NCBI GenBank assembly: GCA_907165275.2
Contig: OU015660.1
Coordinates: forward strand, 8,372,501 to 8,436,500
Length of the DNA: 64,000 nt
Origin: Zygaena filipendulae
Lineage: Eukaryota; Arthropoda; Insecta; Lepidoptera; Zygaenidae
Reading direction: 5' to 3'
This document shows positions 61,503 to 64,000 of this stretch, piece by piece (position 1 is the first letter of the stretch; each line of letters starts with the position of its first letter). Position numbers and translations under genes: made by a program. Below the pieces are notes generated by a model, which saw only the letters and a list, made by a program, of their open reading frames with translations, was not told the origin of the DNA and did not search any database.

Positions 61503-61739
61503 CAGTGGCGAAGGGTGAAATATTGAGTGAGGGAAGTCGGAAATTTACTTTAATTTCAACTTATTAAACTATTAACTGTTCCCCACGGTTTCACCTGCGA
61601 AAAATTCCGGAGTTCCCGCGGGAATTCCGTTATAAAAAGTCCTTCCCTGTATCCCTGACAACGTTCTCAATTACGGAGAGAGGTGTTGCGTCTGAAGGGA
61701 AGCCGGTGGGAATCGGCTTCTATGGTACCTTCGCCACTG
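61503..61739. mobile_element. hAT-like MITE with 8-bp target duplication
   Basis: The ends are CAGTGGCGAAGG and CCTTCGCCACTG (12-bp perfect TIRs), flanked by gctcctat on both sides (61495-61502 and 61740-61747). An 8-bp duplication is typical of hAT elements. There is no transposase. A Helitron-like fragment lies inside. Confidence 0.85.
61573..61673 (-). repeat. Helitron-like 3'-end fragment nested in the hAT-like MITE
   Basis: In + orientation aactgttccccacggtttca, gttcccgcgggaattccgtt and atccctgacaacgttctcaa. Confidence 0.75.
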
Positions 61740-61869
61740 GCTCCTATACCCTTTACTGTTCATATTTTACAATGGGACTAATACTTAAAGACTGTTCGTT
61801 TAAAAGTTATTTCACACTTTCCTTTAATGAATATTATTCATGAATATTTTAGTGAATGATAAATTCTAA

Positions 61870-62024
61870 GTTCCCGCGGGAATTCCGATCCAAAAATCCT
61901 TATGTCCTTTTCTGTACCCCTGACAGCGCGTTGTATGTAAAATTTCATAATGATTGGTTGAGCCGTTGAGGCGAGAAAGCGTAACAAAAAAACAAACTTA
62001 CTTTTGAATTTACAATATTAAGGA
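61870..62024 (-). repeat. Helitron-like element without its 3' tip
   Basis: gttcccgcgggaattccgat, tgattggttgagccgttgag and the end aatattaaGGA|T. Confidence 0.7.
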
Positions 62025-62990
62025 TGTATTTATAGGTACTGGTTGTTTCACGCAGTTTACTGTTTACTTAATTACTTGGTGTTTGAAAAAACATTTTAAA
62101 ATATGAAATAAAAAAGCTTATTATAACTCTCATCCCCTTTTCGTATAGTGAGCTAAATAGTAAAGGAAACTACTGTTCAATGTCCGTGATTCTAGCTATA
62201 CGGTAGTTTCAGCTGGGCGTTCATGAGTCAGTGTGAAAGCTTCTACAATATAAAATATGAAAACAAAAGCAGAAAGAAAGAAAGACACCATATTATGGAG
62301 TTGGGTTCTATGTAATATATGATTTACAAAAGGTCTATTTGTACTCCTTCATTGTTCTGATGGCATCATACTCATATCTATCTGGTAAGATGAACGGCGA
62401 TTGTTATTGGTCGTACAGTGAGGTACGAAATCTATTTAAATATTAGAAATGTACTTACAAAGACTATGTAATGGTCTTTGGATTGTAAGAAATACAATCG
62501 TAGAAAGAAAATAAAAATATCCTTACGCTGTTATTTCTAGTTTCCCTTTATTGGTCATTCACTCATCGGAAAACTATTACGTCAACGAAAACACAGCCAT
62601 TGTGTTACTTAATAAGGTTTTTTTCTGCGTATCGTACATTTCGTCTATGATTTGATTGATTTCGTGCTTTTGATTTTTGGTTTAATGCTTGTATCGCGTT
62701 TCTGTTTACATCTAGCAAACAAAATTCTACTGTTTATCTTAAATCAATCATACAATGGTTTTAACCGCGTGTTACCTTTATCCAATTACCGAAGACCTTG
62801 AAATACCTATGTGTTTTTTTTCTAAAAAAGTAGAGCTCAAATATCGATTTCCATCTTAAAAACAGACGGTGCTCTTAGACAAAGTTTCACTGTCTTTTTC
62901 GATCAGACTAAGGGGTTGAATTTGATGTCTATTTTATGATGTCTGTGTCGTTTACTAATCAGTGTGTGCACCTCTAATTTATGTCACGCA
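62025..62990. other. No gene or clear repeat seen
   Basis: AT-rich end of intron 2, just upstream of the pseudo-exon. Confidence 0.35.
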
Positions 62991-62993
62991 CGT

Positions 62994-63082
62994 CACACGT
63001 CGACACATGGCAAGGAGCGCGGCATCTTTATAGCAGCCTTGACTACGCGCGCGCCTACCCGCCTCAACCGCCTCCTGCTAAT
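62994..63082 (+). pseudogene. Decayed partial duplicate of the CUB exon
   Basis: Bases 62995-63028 match exon positions 63134-63167 at 31 of 34, and 63032-63063 match 63169-63200 at 28 of 32. Between the two blocks the copy has two extra bases, which shifts the frame. Farther on it lacks five bases relative to the exon. It has no AG acceptor in the equivalent place and lost the leading cysteines. It therefore cannot replace the working exon without frameshifting, and looks like a dead tandem copy. Confidence 0.8.
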
Positions 63083-63115
63083 ATGTCCGTCTGTACACTG
63101 CGGTCTCTATTGCAG

Positions 63116-63296
63116 GCTGCAAGTGCGTCCGGTACACGTCGACGCACGGCAAGGAGCGCGGCACCTTCAGCAGCCCCGACTACCCGCGCGCTTACCCGCC
63201 GCGCCTCGACTGCCTCCTGTACACCTTCCTCGCAGCACCGCATGAGATCGTCGAGCTCGTCTTTAGTGACTTCGACATTCACAAAGAACATCTAGA
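63116..63296 (+). CDS. Third coding exon: N-terminal half of a CUB domain (possibly SOL-1-like)
   Basis: The acceptor is ctctattgcag (AG 63114-63115) and the donor is GTGAGT at 63297. The exon reads in phase 1 to residues 35-93. It carries the start of a CUB domain: Cys35/Cys37, then GTFSSPDYPRAYPPRLDC (GxFxSPxYPxxYP plus the conserved Cys66), an aromatic position (YTF), APHEIVEL and VFSDFDIHKEH, the usual strand and acidic turn. The Cys37-Cys66 spacing fits the first CUB disulphide. The exon is far richer in G+C than its flanks, as expected for selected coding sequence. CUB domains are extracellular protein-binding modules of about 110 residues, so the second half must follow in a later exon (phase 2, GA|n). 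Assignment to SOL-1-like proteins, which act as auxiliary subunits of glutamate receptors, is from memory of the motif and tentative. A tolloid-, neuropilin- or cubilin-like protein is possible. Confidence 0.85.
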
Positions 63297-64000
63297 GTGA
63301 GTAACTTTAAAATATTTTTTCCTAGTTTAGGCCAATACACCCAGATATATCATCGCAACAACTATTTATTTGATAATAACACCTATAAGGTCTGAAATAT
63401 ACAAAGAACTAAGAATATTAAAAACTTTTCATAGCCAAAAAACTAAATTTGGTTTATGATAAGTTTTAATTTACTAGCTTAAAGATTAATTAAGAATCTA
63501 TCATTTGTTTTATTCTATAACTTTTTATCGATAATTGAAACGATCCCAATAGAACTTTTTGATTTACTTTAATTTTTTGAAATTTTTAAATTTTATGGAT
63601 TTGAAAAAATGAGCAAAAATCAACAAGAGTTGTGAACAAAGTACTCGAAATATTTTAGTGATCTTTTAATTTTATTGTTTCTTTCCTCGATTATTATATG
63701 CTTCAATTAATACAAACCTTCATTCATTTTTATTATTTTGGTTACGTTTTTTCAAACCGCAAAGTTGGCTACAAAAACGTACATAATCAATCATAGTGCA
63801 ACCTCCTCTTTGGATTGTAGGCGCTTCGTCCAGGGCGTAATCTGCCTCTTTTTCCGTGAATCGATCTCCCCAAGTCATGAGATCATGTCGGATTCTGCAA
63901 AGAAAAAGAAACTTTACGTCTATGAAAAGAAATGCTATTATTCTTTATATGTGGAATTATTTTTATACGTACAAATAGATAAGAAGTTTCAATAAGAGAA
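63297..64000 (+). other. Start of intron 3
   Basis: It follows the GTGAGT donor. It is AT-rich with no recognised repeat. The open frame at 63738-63995 shows no protein-like character and no splice context matching phase 2, so I do not call it an exon. Confidence 0.55.

Larger units (their letters stand above)
49066..63115 (+). other. Intron 2 of the CUB gene (about 14 kb)
   Basis: It runs from GTAAGT to TCTATTGCAG. Besides Helitron-like fragments it contains the TIR-bounded unit at 52311-53302, a hAT-like MITE at 61503-61739 and the pseudo-exon at 62994-63082. Confidence 0.65.

Noticed and set aside
4120..62024. Repeated GC-rich motif as a CRISPR-like array
   Set aside because: Copies occur in both orientations, at irregular spacing, each within a larger mobile element of an animal genome.
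62964..63295. Frames of 93 and 104 codons over the CUB exon
   Set aside because: They run through the pseudo-exon, the intron and the true exon in wrong frames; the real CUB frame is the phase-1 reading of 63116-63296.
63738..63995. 85-codon + frame as the next CUB exon
   Set aside because: No CUB residues and no acceptor giving the required phase 2.

Overview
This window is AT-rich eukaryotic DNA, most likely from a moth or butterfly (Lepidoptera). The evidence is the very dense short interspersed repeats of lepidopteran type, the abundant GTACCTA/TAGGTACC words, insect-style splice sites and the lack of any long uninterrupted reading frame. Nothing bacterial (operons, Shine-Dalgarno sites, CRISPR arrays) is present. 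Almost all of the open frames are chance frames inside repeats or introns.

One gene can be assembled by hand on the + strand. Exon A (13435-13494) holds an in-frame stop followed by ATG in a near-perfect Kozak context and ends in phase 0. Exon B (48993-49065) continues in phase 0, supplies the hydrophobic core of a signal peptide and ends in phase 1. Exon C (63116-63296) starts in the matching phase and encodes the N-terminal half of a CUB domain; it ends in phase 2 at a GTGAGT donor. The rest of the protein lies beyond the window. The product is a secreted or membrane-anchored CUB protein, tentatively like insect/nematode SOL-1 (suppressor of lurcher) proteins. About 50 kb of the window is its introns. 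A decayed, frameshifted copy of part of exon C lies about 139 bp upstream of it.

The introns and the 5' flank are filled with mobile-element debris. The dominant class (over 40 full or partial copies, both orientations) has A|TC at one end and CTAG|T at the other, with a GC-rich hairpin just before CTAG. These are the structural marks of non-autonomous Helitrons. At least three bodies (called A, B and D here) share the same 3' end. Other elements are tRNA-derived SINEs (one with a nested retroposon and an 8-bp target duplication), a retroposed 382-bp insert with an 11-bp target duplication, a hAT-like MITE with an 8-bp target duplication and a nested Helitron fragment, a TA-flanked MITE, several fold-back MITEs, and 3' tails of minus-strand LINEs.

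Layout: 1-13.4 kb is 5' flank or upstream intron with SINEs and Helitrons. 13.5-49.0 kb is intron 1, including a GC-richer block at 16.6-18.2 kb and a tandem Helitron cluster at 31.6-32.15 kb. 49.1-63.1 kb is intron 2, including a TIR-bounded unit at 52.3-53.3 kb with five copies of one 10-mer. 63.1-64.0 kb holds the CUB exon and the start of the next intron. No autonomous transposase, helicase or reverse transcriptase was recognised.
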